A DNA stretch of 8,557 nt from CAKRHR01 sp964423195 (lineage in GTDB: Bacteria > Bacillota > Clostridia > Lachnospirales > Lachnospiraceae), in NCBI GenBank assembly GCA_964423195.1, contig CAYRDY010000087.1, forward strand, positions 1 to 8,557, given 5' to 3'. Both the position numbers and the translations under genes were made by a program. Each line of letters begins with the position of its first letter. Within the stretch, counting starts at the first letter, position 1. Under the pieces are notes generated by a model, which was given only the letters and a program-made list of their open reading frames with translations, ran no database searches and was not told where the DNA came from. Below are positions 1 to 6,607 of this stretch, one piece after another.

Positions 1-1135
1 TTTGACCCGACGGCGGACAGCCTGCATGTCGGCCATTTTATGGCCCTGTGTCTGATGAAGCGTCTGCAGGAGGCCGGCAATAAGCCGATCGTTCTGATCG
101 GTGGCGGCACGGGGATGATCGGTGATCCATCGGGGCGTACCGATATGCGTCAGATGATGACGCCGGAGACGATTCAGCATAACTGTGAATGTTTTAAAAA
201 GCAGATGAGCCGTTTTATTGATTTTTCTGACGGAAAGGCGCTGATGGTCAATAACGCGGACTGGCTGATGGATCTGAATTATATCCAGCTGCTGCGCGAG
301 GTAGGCCCGCATTTCAGTGTCAACCGGATGCTGGCCGCGGAATGTTACAAGCAGCGCATGGAGAGAGGTTTGAGCTTTCTTGAGTTCAATTACATGATCA
401 TGCAGANNNNNNNNNNAGAGCTATGATTTCTATGAATTATACAGGCGCTACGGCTGCAATCTGCAGTTCGGCGGCGACGATCAGTGGAGCAATATGCTGG
501 GCGGCACCGAGCTGATCCGCCGGAAGCTTGGCAAGGATGCCAGCGCCATGACCATCACCCTGCTCTTAAATTCCGAGGGCAAGAAGATGGGCAAGACTCA
601 GAAAGGCTCGATCTGGCTTGACCCTCAGAAGACTTCGCCGTTTGAGTTCTATCAGTACTGGCGGAATGTGGCGGACGCCGATGTGCTCAGATTCCTCAGG
701 ATGTTGACCTTCCTGCCGCTCTCGCAGATTGATGAGATGGATCACTGGGAGGGCAGCCAGCTCAATACAGCCAAGGAAATCCTTGCCTATGAGCTGACCA
801 AACTAGTGCACGGCGAGGAGGAAGCTGAGAAAGCGAAAGCGGCCGCCAGAGCCTTGTTTGTCAGCGGCGGGGTGGCCGGTTCCGTGCCGACAAAGACCTA
901 TTCGCGGGAGAGACTTGAGGCGGGCATTGATATCATCACGCTGCTGGTCGATACAAAGCTGGCGCCGACGCGCTCTGAGGCCAGAAGGCTCATCCAGCAG
1001 GGCGGTGTGACGGTGAACGATGTGAGAGTGCCGTCCTTTGACGCAGTCTACGGCGCCAGAGATTTCAACGAGAACGGGGCACTGATGATCAGAAAAGGGA
1101 AGAAAGGTTTTTGCCAGATTAAGGCGGATGCGTGA
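1..1135 (+). CDS. tyrS: Tyrosyl-tRNA synthetase, 5'-truncated by window edge and containing an assembly gap
   Basis: Class I aminoacyl-tRNA synthetase that charges tRNA-Tyr with tyrosine in the cytoplasm. The frame is open from base 1, so roughly the first 38 residues lie outside the window. The HIGH-class signature appears as HVGH at nt 25-36, inside FDPTADSLHVGH. The tyrosine-pocket region GGDDQWSNMLGG lies just after the gap. The KMSKS-class loop reads KMGKT at nt 584-598, the usual form in TyrRS. The C-terminus contains an S4-type RNA-binding segment (LAPTRSEARRLIQQGGVTVNDV). The reading frame is 1 before the N run and 2 after it. Joining MQ directly to SYDFYELYRRYG restores the conserved family sequence and gives about 373 residues here, or about 410 in all, as expected for the family. 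I therefore call one intact gene rather than two. No terminator is visible after the stop; the next unit has its own promoter. Confidence 0.96.
407..416. other. Assembly gap (10 N) inside tyrS
   Basis: Ten N's interrupt tyrS. The bases before them end in TGCAGA and the bases after them begin AGAGCTATG. The shared AGA lets the flanks merge into ATG-CAG-AGC-TAT (M-Q-S-Y), which is the conserved TyrRS sequence. Removing 13 bases (10 N plus the 3-base duplicate) exactly explains the frame change. The gap is therefore probably a default scaffold spacer with no missing sequence. Confidence 0.9.
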
Positions 1136-1169
1136 GGCGCGAAATATTTGGTGAATCTAAAAAAAGGCC

Positions 1170-1198
1170 TTGCATAGTGTGCGGAATTGTGTTATCAT
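1170..1198 (+). promoter_or_regulatory. Sigma-A-like promoter for the tRNA-Pro/tRNA-Ala unit
   Basis: A -35 element TTGCAT (1170-1175) is separated by 17 bases from a -10 element TATCAT (1193-1198, one mismatch to TATAAT). Transcription would start near 1205, about 13 bases before the first tRNA. This spacing suits a short processed leader. The -35 matches only the TTG core well, so the call rests on spacing and position. Confidence 0.65.
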
Positions 1199-1217
1199 AA
1201 TTTTTGTGCCAAGGCGT

Positions 1218-1291
<74 letters not shown>

Positions 1292-1359
1292 TGAACTGAA
1301 TCAGGGATTTATTATTTATCCTTGAATCTTTTATTTTTATCTATCATGATATTTTATGT

Positions 1360-1432
1360 GGGGCATTAGCGCAGTTGGGAGCGCGCCACACTGGCAGTGT
1401 GGAGGCCGTGGGTTCAAGTCCCATATGCTCCA
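1360..1432 (+). tRNA. tRNA-Ala (anticodon GGC)
   Basis: A 73-nt cloverleaf with acceptor stem GGGGCAT/ATGCTCC, D-stem GCGC/GCGC, anticodon stem CCACA/TGTGG with loop CTGGCAG, and T-arm GTGGG-TTCAAGT-CCCAT. The third acceptor pair is G3:U70, the universal alanine identity element, which confirms the anticodon reading (GGC, decoding GCC). The 3' CCA is not encoded. It lies 68 bases after tRNA-Pro with only AT-rich spacer between, so the two are likely co-transcribed. Confidence 0.97.
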
Positions 1433-1437
1433 TTGAT

Positions 1438-1477
1438 TTATTTTCAGACAGTGTTTTGTAAAAATCTCTGAAAATAA
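1438..1477 (+). repeat. 11-bp perfect inverted repeat after tRNA-Ala
   Basis: TTATTTTCAGA (1438-1448) is exactly complementary to TCTGAAAATAA (1467-1477), with an 18-base loop. The stem is AT-rich and has no T-run after it, so it is not itself an intrinsic terminator. It begins six bases after the tRNA 3' end and may be a 3'-trailer hairpin of the tRNA precursor. Function is inferred only from position. Confidence 0.6.
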
Positions 1478-1492
1478 TGATGCGATATTGCG

Positions 1493-1536
1493 AACATCCC
1501 CCTGTGATCCGGATGATTACAAGGGGATGTTTTTTT
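1493..1536 (+). terminator. Strong Rho-independent terminator of the tRNA unit
   Basis: AACATCCCC (1493-1501) pairs perfectly with GGGGATGTT (1523-1531). After a single mismatch the stem extends with TGT/ACA, and an uninterrupted T-run (1530-1536) follows. It is oriented for the + strand transcript carrying the two tRNAs. On the minus strand the same hairpin has no following T-run, so it is not a clear terminator for the converging operon. Confidence 0.9.
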
Positions 1537-1659
1537 CAAGAAATTCGGATCCGCCGATACGCTGTTCTGATGCTAAAGACGCTCTCTACGCAGCTGTGAT
1601 ACAGGCCCTGGCATTCGGCGTATCATTTTGCGGTCGCAGGTTAAAAGCTGTCCGCACGA
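1537..1659. other. Intergenic stretch between the tRNA terminator and the transporter stop
   Basis: About 120 bases separate two convergent units. No gene is supported: short reading frames here lack a ribosome binding site and recognisable sequence. Translating the minus strand downstream of the transporter stop in all three frames shows no PhoU-like sequence. The only structure is a weak 6-bp inverted repeat, TGATAC (1597-1602) with GTATCA (1620-1625), followed by four T's on the + strand. No convincing minus-strand terminator was found. Confidence 0.6.
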
Positions 1660-2667
1660 TCAGCATCGAAGCGTTGAAAACCTCTGCCCTTTGACATCCG
1701 GAATCAGTTTTGTCACGAGTGTTTCCAGGAAACCCGAAAGCGGCAGCATGAGCGCGGTGCACAGGATATTGAATACCGAGTGGATGACGGCGATTCCCAT
1801 AAGTGACGCCGGAGCGTCCAGGATGGCGGGGGCGAAAATTGTCCGTATCAGGAGGAATACCGAGATCCACACGGCTGTTCCGATCACATTAAAGGAGAGA
1901 TGGACCATTGCGGCCCTCCTCGCGTTTTTGCTCGCGCCCACGGAGGAGATCAGCGCGGTCACGCAGGTGCCGATGTTTTGTCCCATGATGATCGGGATCG
2001 CTGCGCCATAGGAGACCTGACCGGTGGCTGCAAGTGCCTGCAGAATGCCCACGGAGGCGGAGCTTGACTGAATGATCGCGGTGAGAACTGTCCCCGCTAA
2101 GACGCCTAGGAGCGGATTCTTGAAAAGAATAAACAGGTTCTGAAATTCAGGGATTTCCCGCAGACCCGCCACGGCGCCGGACATCGTCTCCATTCCGAAG
2201 ATCAGTGTCGCGAAGCCGAGAAAGATGAGTCCCGTGTCTCTCTTCTTGCCATTTTTCATGAACATATAGAGGATAATGCCGATCAGCGCCAGGATGGGTG
2301 CAAAGGATGACGGCTTCAGGAGATTCACGAATAAATTTTTGCTGTCGATCCCTGTGAGACTCAAAATCCAGGCCGTCACCGTCGTCCCGATATTCGCCCC
2401 CATGATGACGTTGATTGCCTGCCTGAGCGTCATGAGGCCGGAATTGACAAAGCCGACGACCATGACCGTCGTGGCGGAGGAACTCTGGATCACAGCCGTG
2501 ACTCCAAGCCCCGTGAGCAGTCCCGCGATCCTGTTCGTGGTCAGCTTTTCTAAAATGGAGCGGAGTTTGTCTCCGGCACAGCGCTCCAGCGCCTCCCCCA
2601 TGACGTTCATCCCAAAAAGGAACAGGCAGAGGCCGCCCACGAGTGTCAAAACATCGAAAATATCCAT
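1660..2667 (-). CDS. Na+/phosphate cotransporter (Na/Pi_cotrans family), short form without PhoU-like domain
   Basis: Predicted inner-membrane Na+-driven phosphate symporter of the NptA/PF02690 family, 335 aa. Both halves of the internal repeat carry the signature QSSSA motif: QSSSATT at residues 61-67 and QSSSAS at 200-205, each followed by a glycine- and asparagine-rich segment (MGANIGTTVTAW at 89-100, MGQNIGTCVTAL at 228-239). Several hydrophobic segments span residues 6-315. Many Firmicutes homologues are 540-590 aa, with a cytoplasmic C-terminal PhoU-like helical domain. This protein stops at residue 335, just after the last membrane segment and the LIPD linker. The start at 2667 has a GAAAGGA ribosome binding site about 10 bases upstream and lies 25 bases after the sensor kinase stop, so it is the last gene of a phosphate-regulation operon. 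Specificity for phosphate is inferred from family and context. Confidence 0.9.
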   Translation of the reverse strand: MDIFDVLTLVGGLCLFLFGMNVMGEALERCAGDKLRSILEKLTTNRIAGLLTGLGVTAVIQSSSATTVMVVGFVNSGLMTLRQAINVIMGANIGTTVTAWILSLTGIDSKNLFVNLLKPSSFAPILALIGIILYMFMKNGKKRDTGLIFLGFATLIFGMETMSGAVAGLREIPEFQNLFILFKNPLLGVLAGTVLTAIIQSSSASVGILQALAATGQVSYGAAIPIIMGQNIGTCVTALISSVGASKNARRAAMVHLSFNVIGTAVWISVFLLIRTIFAPAILDAPASLMGIAVIHSVFNILCTALMLPLSGFLETLVTKLIPDVKGQRFSTLRC

Positions 2668-2692
2668 AATACTTGATTCCTTTCTTTGTCAT

Positions 2693-4357
2693 CTATTTCT
2701 GGGTACGGGGAAATTTAACCGTGATCGTTGTGCCGCCGTTTTCCACACTCTGCAGATCAATCTGGGCGTGATGGATCATCGCGGCGTGCTTGACGATCGA
2801 GAGGCCGAGTCCCGTGCCGCCGAGCTCTTTTGACCGACTTTTATCCACCCGGTAGAAGCGCTCAAAGATTCGCTCCTGATGCTCCGGCGGGATGCCGATA
2901 CCTGTGTCGGCGACAGAGAGCGTGATGCCGTCGCTCTCATTTTTCACAGTCACTGAGACGCTTCCATACTCATGGTTGTATTTGATGGCGTTGTCACAGA
3001 GATTATAGACAATGCTCTGCAAGAGCTGCGGGATGCCGTCCATGACGGCGGATTCCCCGTCAAGCGACAGAGCGACATGCGCGTTTTCCGCCTCGGACCG
3101 CAACGACCGCACCGTTTCCCCTGCAATATCAAAGAGATCGATCCTTTCCCGCCGCATATCATCCGCGCCCTCGTCCAGATGGGAGAGGCGGATAATGTCC
3201 TCCACCAGCCGGATCATGCGCTGCGCCTCGCTTTGAATGCGGACATAGAATTCCATCTTGTCCTCTTCTCTGACAACACCGTTCGCCAGCAGTTCAGCAG
3301 AGCCGGCGATGGTGTGCAGCGGTGTTTTCAGCTCGTGGGAGACATTTGCCGTGAATTCCCGCCGCATCCGCTCCGCCTTTTCTTTTCCGGTGACGTTGAT
3401 AACCAGGAGCACAGAGCCGGAGGGAACATCCCCGCTTTTGACAGGACTCAAGAGCAGCTGGTAGCGATCGCCCGCGATGTCAAGCGTTCGCTCGTCACGG
3501 CATCCCGCCTCTGCGCTCTCCAGGAGGCCTGCGATCTGTGGACTTTCGCTGAAGGAAAGAATGGGCTGTCCGATGCAGGGCGCAGTGACACCGAACAATT
3601 TCTTGGCGGCGCGGTTGATCTCCAGGACGTTTCCCTGTGTGTTCAGGAGAATGATGCCCTCGGTCATATTTTCCGTCACGGTTTCAAATTCATTCTGTTT
3701 TCTGGCGAGTTCAAACGCCTGGTGTCTGATCTGCCGCTGCTGGCTGTCAAGGCGGTGCAGGAGTGGAGACAACTCGTCATATCCGCTGTTTGAAAGGGGA
3801 TTCTCCAGATCCAGATGGTTGAGCGGCTCCACGATCTTTTTTGAGAGTCGGGTGGCAAGGACAAGTGAGAGTGTGACGGCGATGACGATGATGATGCAGA
3901 TCGGCTGGATCATGCCTAGAGCAAGCGTCAGCAGTGTGTTCTGAGAGACGGAGAGGCGAATCACAGAACCGTCCGGCAGCCGTTTGGCGCAGTAGAGGGA
4001 GCGCTCCGTCAGCGTGGAAGAATACCTGGCACTCTCACCCTCGCCGTTTGCGAGCGCCTCCCGGATCTCCTCGCGCTCCAGGTGATTCTCCATCTCATTC
4101 GCGTTGGAGCGGTTGTCATAGAGGACATTTCCATCCTTTTCGATCCATGTGATCCGGTACGTGTCGCTGTCGAGTCCGTCAAAAAAATCAACACCCTCGT
4201 TTGCCGCGGCGCGGGCGGCAAGTTCCGTCTGCATCCGGAGTCCATTTCGCAAGGTGCCCCCGAAATAGTCGTAGAGGACAAACAGAAACAAGAGGACAGA
4301 GGAGATAAATACGCCCATGGCGACGATGCAGATCGAGCGGAAAATGCGTTTTGTCAT
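2693..4357 (-). CDS. phoR: PhoR-type membrane sensor histidine kinase
   Basis: A 554-aa two-component sensor kinase. Residues 8-31 form the first membrane helix, about 32-142 an extracytoplasmic sensory region, and 143-168 the second helix. A short HAMP-like linker follows (residues 170-215), then a PAS domain (about 220-325, ENMTEGIILLNTQGNVLEINRAA). The phosphoacceptor H-box is NVSHELKTPLHTIAG, with His341. The ATPase domain shows the N-box NLCDNAIKYN (452-461), G1 DTGIGIP (484-490), the F-box around FERFYR (498-503) and G2 GGTGLGLS (513-520). This order matches PhoR. The ATG overlaps the regulator stop as ATGA (4354-4357), with GGAGG seven bases upstream, which implies translational coupling. 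The partner is the adjacent response regulator. Phosphate as the signal is inferred from the kinase class, the co-encoded Na+/Pi transporter and the upstream Pho box; other PhoR-like kinases sense cell-wall stress, so this is likely but not proven. Confidence 0.88.
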   Translation of the reverse strand: MTKRIFRSICIVAMGVFISSVLLFLFVLYDYFGGTLRNGLRMQTELAARAAANEGVDFFDGLDSDTYRITWIEKDGNVLYDNRSNANEMENHLEREEIREALANGEGESARYSSTLTERSLYCAKRLPDGSVIRLSVSQNTLLTLALGMIQPICIIIVIAVTLSLVLATRLSKKIVEPLNHLDLENPLSNSGYDELSPLLHRLDSQQRQIRHQAFELARKQNEFETVTENMTEGIILLNTQGNVLEINRAAKKLFGVTAPCIGQPILSFSESPQIAGLLESAEAGCRDERTLDIAGDRYQLLLSPVKSGDVPSGSVLLVINVTGKEKAERMRREFTANVSHELKTPLHTIAGSAELLANGVVREEDKMEFYVRIQSEAQRMIRLVEDIIRLSHLDEGADDMRRERIDLFDIAGETVRSLRSEAENAHVALSLDGESAVMDGIPQLLQSIVYNLCDNAIKYNHEYGSVSVTVKNESDGITLSVADTGIGIPPEHQERIFERFYRVDKSRSKELGGTGLGLSIVKHAAMIHHAQIDLQSVENGGTTITVKFPRTQK

Positions 4358-5028
4358 AGGCGCGCCTCCATCCGGTAACCGACGCCGCGCACGGTCTCAA
4401 TATAATCCCCGCAAACCCCCAGTTTTGTGCGCAGAGTTCCGATATGGACATCCACCGTCCGCGTCTCACCGATGTAGCTATCCCCCCAGATGCTGTTCAG
4501 AATCTGATCTCTGGTGAAGACAAGGCCTGGATTTTCCAGAAACATTTTGAGCAGCTCATACTCCTTCAGCGTAAGCTGTACCCGCTCGCCGCGCACAAAA
4601 ACTGTGTGTTCGCCTGTATTGACCGTCAGATCCCCGATCTGTAAAATCTTTTTTGCGCCCTTCGGCTCGGTGCGGCGAAGAACCGCACGCACGCGGGACA
4701 CCATCTCCATCATGCCGAAAGGTTTCGCGAGATAATCGTCCGCGCCGAGATCGAGGCCGATGACTTTATCGTACTCCGTCCCCCTGGCTGTGGCCATGAT
4801 CACGGGGATATCCGCTGTCGCCGTATCCCTGCGCAGCCGTTTTAATATCGAGATCCCGTCCTCGCCGGGGAGCATGATATCCAGCATAATAAGCTGTGGT
4901 GTTTCCGTTTTCAGAGCCTCATAGAGTTCCACGCCATCTGTCAGCCCTTTTGCCTCATATCCTGCGGCGTTCAGCGTGTAGATCATCAAATCTCGGATGC
5001 CGGTGTCATCCTCCACACAAAAAATCAT
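4354..5028 (-). CDS. phoP: PhoB/PhoP-family response regulator (OmpR-type winged helix)
   Basis: A 224-aa DNA-binding response regulator. The receiver domain (residues 1-115) has the acidic pair E6/D7/D8, phosphoacceptor Asp50 in LIMLDIMLPGEDG, conserved Thr80 and Lys102 in LAKPF. The C-terminal OmpR/PhoB winged-helix domain (about 127-224) has the conserved LTLKEYELLKMFLENPG, FTRDQILNSIWG, RTVDVHIGTLRTKL and IETVRGVGYRM segments. The start at 5028 is supported by AGGAGG (5038-5043) nine bases upstream and by the canonical receiver N-terminus. It is the first gene of the operon and overlaps the kinase gene by four bases. Two TTTACA repeats lie about 86-102 bases upstream of the ATG, suggesting that it activates its own operon when phosphorylated. 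The exact symbol (phoP versus phoB or another paralogue) is inferred from context. Confidence 0.9.
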   Translation of the reverse strand: MIFCVEDDTGIRDLMIYTLNAAGYEAKGLTDGVELYEALKTETPQLIMLDIMLPGEDGISILKRLRRDTATADIPVIMATARGTEYDKVIGLDLGADDYLAKPFGMMEMVSRVRAVLRRTEPKGAKKILQIGDLTVNTGEHTVFVRGERVQLTLKEYELLKMFLENPGLVFTRDQILNSIWGDSYIGETRTVDVHIGTLRTKLGVCGDYIETVRGVGYRMEARL

Positions 5029-5068
5029 CCTTTCCCGCCTCCTGCGTTCAATGCATAAATTTCAGCAC

Positions 5069-5096
5069 TGTATATATTTTAAAAATGAATGATCAA
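5069..5096 (-). promoter_or_regulatory. Candidate promoter of the phoP-phoR-transporter operon
   Basis: Read on the minus strand, TTGATC (5091-5096) is followed after 16 bases by TATACA (5069-5074). This would start transcription near 5062, leaving a leader of about 33 bases before the regulator ATG. An alternative -10, TAAAAT (5076-5081), overlaps the spacer. Both elements are imperfect, as is usual for promoters that need an activator. Confidence 0.45.
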
Positions 5097-5113
5097 ATCC
5101 GTAACCAAGGTTT

Positions 5114-5130
5114 TGTAAAATCCCTGTAAA
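5114..5130 (-). promoter_or_regulatory. Putative PhoP box (two TTTACA repeats)
   Basis: On the minus strand TTTACA (5125-5130) and TTTACA (5114-5119) are separated by exactly five bases, an 11-base period. This matches the Bacillus-type PhoP recognition pattern of TT(A/T/C)A(C/T)A direct repeats about one helical turn apart. The next positions in phase, TTGGTT (5103-5108) and TTTGAT (5092-5097), keep only the leading TT and could be degenerate third and fourth repeats. The repeats lie upstream of the candidate promoter of the regulator gene, where an activator would bind. Confidence 0.6.
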
Positions 5131-5281
5131 GTTCAAGATAGAGGATACTACATCTTTTTCAATGCGTCAATTCCGATGGCCCATGCTTGCGTGACAAAAC
5201 GCTCGCCGGCATTACCGTTTGGACAACATGGACGGCTGCTGCCGGTTGCGGTTCTCCTCTGGTTTTTCAGGCGATTACCCC
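5131..5281. other. Intergenic region between divergent operons, no gene seen
   Basis: Together with the flanking control elements, this is part of a roughly 370-base gene-free stretch (5029-5401). No reading frame has both a ribosome binding site and recognisable sequence. A 67-codon minus-strand frame at 5148-5351 has low-complexity, arginine-rich sequence, overlaps the + strand promoter and looks spurious. A 6-bp inverted repeat, CCGGCA (5206-5211) with TGCCGG (5240-5245), is the only structure I can point to upstream of the promoter. No recognisable transcription-factor operator was identified. Confidence 0.5.
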
Positions 5282-5310
5282 TTGATTTTAGCAGGATTTT
5301 TTGATATAAA
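5282..5310 (+). promoter_or_regulatory. Sigma-A-like promoter for the esterase/GH2 operon
   Basis: TTGATT (5282-5287) and TATAAA (5305-5310) are separated by the ideal 17 bases. Transcription would begin near 5317, leaving an 85-base leader before the esterase ATG. The leader contains a small hairpin, TGCCC (5334-5338) with GGGCA (5346-5350). It is too weak and has no T-run to act as a terminator. No clear catabolite-response (cre) site was found nearby. Confidence 0.7.
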
Positions 5311-5401
5311 TAGAATGAAATTAGGGATTGTGGTGCCCGCTTGCGGGGCATGGAAGTTTACCCAAACATCGTCAAATGATTGAAATGAGGAGGACGAACA
5401 T

Positions 5402-6607
5402 ATGTACAAGTATGACATGGAATGGTATGTCAATGATGACGGCGCACAGGTCAGACGGCTGATCCTACATCTGCCGCAGAGCGTAAAGATGGCGGATGTA
5501 TCCGGCAGGCGTTTCAGCGTTTACGTGGAGAGAAAGGACGCGGACGGCAAACTGCTTTTTATCAGAAATACCTGGGATTCCCCGCGTGAGACGTGGACCA
5601 GGGGATATCGGACGATCCTGGCATCCTACACGTCGGATGAGAAGGGAAATCCGCTCTTGGAGGGAGATTACGTGACCTTGGAACTGGATATGTCGGATGC
5701 GCAGTCGCGAGCCATCGTCGGCACGCTGGACAAGAGCATTTTTGTGAACTGCGAATACCGCGTGACGCAGATTGAGCCGATCGGCGACCTTTATGGCCTT
5801 GTCTTTGATGAGCCGGGCGAGATCTATGTGCCGCAGGAAGAGGGCTATGCCAGCGCGGTTTCCTCCTATCAGGAACTGCCTTTGAAATATAGCTATTATG
5901 ATCCGAAGGCCGCGGGCGACAGGCCGCTGATCATTTGGCTTCACGGCGCGGGCGAGGGCGGAGATGACCCGCGGATCAGCTATCTGGGCAACAATGTCGT
6001 GGCATTGTCATCGGACCCTGTCCAGTCATTCATGGGCGGCGCGTGGGTGCTTGTGCCGACGTGCCCGACGATGTGGATGGACGACGGCTCACATGCTTAC
6101 GGACATGACGGGCAGAGTATGTATACAGAGGCTCTGTTTGCCCTGATCGACGAATTTGTGAAGAGCCATCCGATAGACAGGGACAGAATTTACATTGGCG
6201 GCTGTTCCAACGGCGGTTTCATGACCATGCGACTGATCATCGACCATCCGGACTATTTTGCCGCAGGTTATCCGATGTGTGAGGCGCTCTATGAAAAAAC
6301 GATTTCTGACGAGGATATCGAGCGCATCAAAAATGTGCCGATCTGGTTCTTGCACGCGATGACCGACGATCTCGTCCCACCGGAGGAGACCTCCGTGCCG
6401 ACCTATCATCGGCTGGTTGCGGCAGGCGCCCCGAATGTACACATGACCTACATGGACGACAGGCCGCCGTTCAATCAGATGGTCAACCACGGCGTCTGGA
6501 TCATCGGGCTGCGCGATGAGGCTAATTATGATTTTGACGGCCAGCCGGTTTTGGTGGATGGCAGACCGGTGACACGGTTTGAGTGGCTGGCGGCGATGCA
6601 TAAGTGA
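5402..6607 (+). CDS. Cytoplasmic alpha/beta-hydrolase esterase with extra N-terminal domain (EstA-like / predicted peptidase)
   Basis: A 401-aa serine hydrolase of the esterase/prolyl-oligopeptidase-like superfamily. Residues about 1-125 form a beta-rich N-terminal domain resembling the Ig-like domain of EstA-type esterases. The catalytic domain begins near 155. The oxyanion-hole segment is HGAGEGG (181-187), the nucleophile elbow is GGCSNGG with Ser269, the likely acid is Asp322 or Asp323 in HAMTDDLVPP, and the likely general base is His363 in NHGVW. The motifs and their order fit a functional triad. There is no signal peptide or membrane segment, so the enzyme should act inside the cell. 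AGGAGG (5388-5393) lies eight bases before the ATG. The gene is followed 40 bases later by a GH2 glycosidase with no terminator between, suggesting a joint role in removing ester-linked groups from a carbohydrate or plant glycoside. Substrate is not determinable; peptidase activity is possible but less likely. Confidence 0.85.
   Translation: MYKYDMEWYVNDDGAQVRRLILHLPQSVKMADVSGRRFSVYVERKDADGKLLFIRNTWDSPRETWTRGYRTILASYTSDEKGNPLLEGDYVTLELDMSDAQSRAIVGTLDKSIFVNCEYRVTQIEPIGDLYGLVFDEPGEIYVPQEEGYASAVSSYQELPLKYSYYDPKAAGDRPLIIWLHGAGEGGDDPRISYLGNNVVALSSDPVQSFMGGAWVLVPTCPTMWMDDGSHAYGHDGQSMYTEALFALIDEFVKSHPIDRDRIYIGGCSNGGFMTMRLIIDHPDYFAAGYPMCEALYEKTISDEDIERIKNVPIWFLHAMTDDLVPPEETSVPTYHRLVAAGAPNVHMTYMDDRPPFNQMVNHGVWIIGLRDEANYDFDGQPVLVDGRPVTRFEWLAAMHK

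Noticed and set aside
407..494. Real frameshift splitting tyrS into two genes
   Set aside because: The frame change coincides exactly with the N run, and collapsing the flanks restores conserved TyrRS sequence. A second gene starting at 494 would begin in the middle of the catalytic domain.
1360..1477. tRNA-Ala as an integration (att) site of a mobile element
   Set aside because: No integrase gene and no direct repeat of the tRNA 3' end was seen. The only repeat is an inverted one.
1597..1629. Second terminator in the convergent gap
   Set aside because: TGATAC/GTATCA gives only a 6-bp stem with a 17-base loop and four T's, too weak to call.
1488..1694. 68-codon + strand frame
   Set aside because: It begins inside the tRNA terminator hairpin and runs antisense into the transporter gene, with no ribosome binding site.
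2972..3793. 273-codon open frame on the + strand
   Set aside because: It lies entirely antisense to the well-supported sensor kinase gene. It has no family resemblance or suitable ribosome binding site and reflects codon bias of the opposite strand.
5148..5351. 67-codon minus-strand frame in the intergenic region
   Set aside because: It has no ribosome binding site, an arginine-rich sequence with no recognisable family, and it overlaps a good + strand promoter. A decayed fragment cannot be excluded, but there is no positive support.
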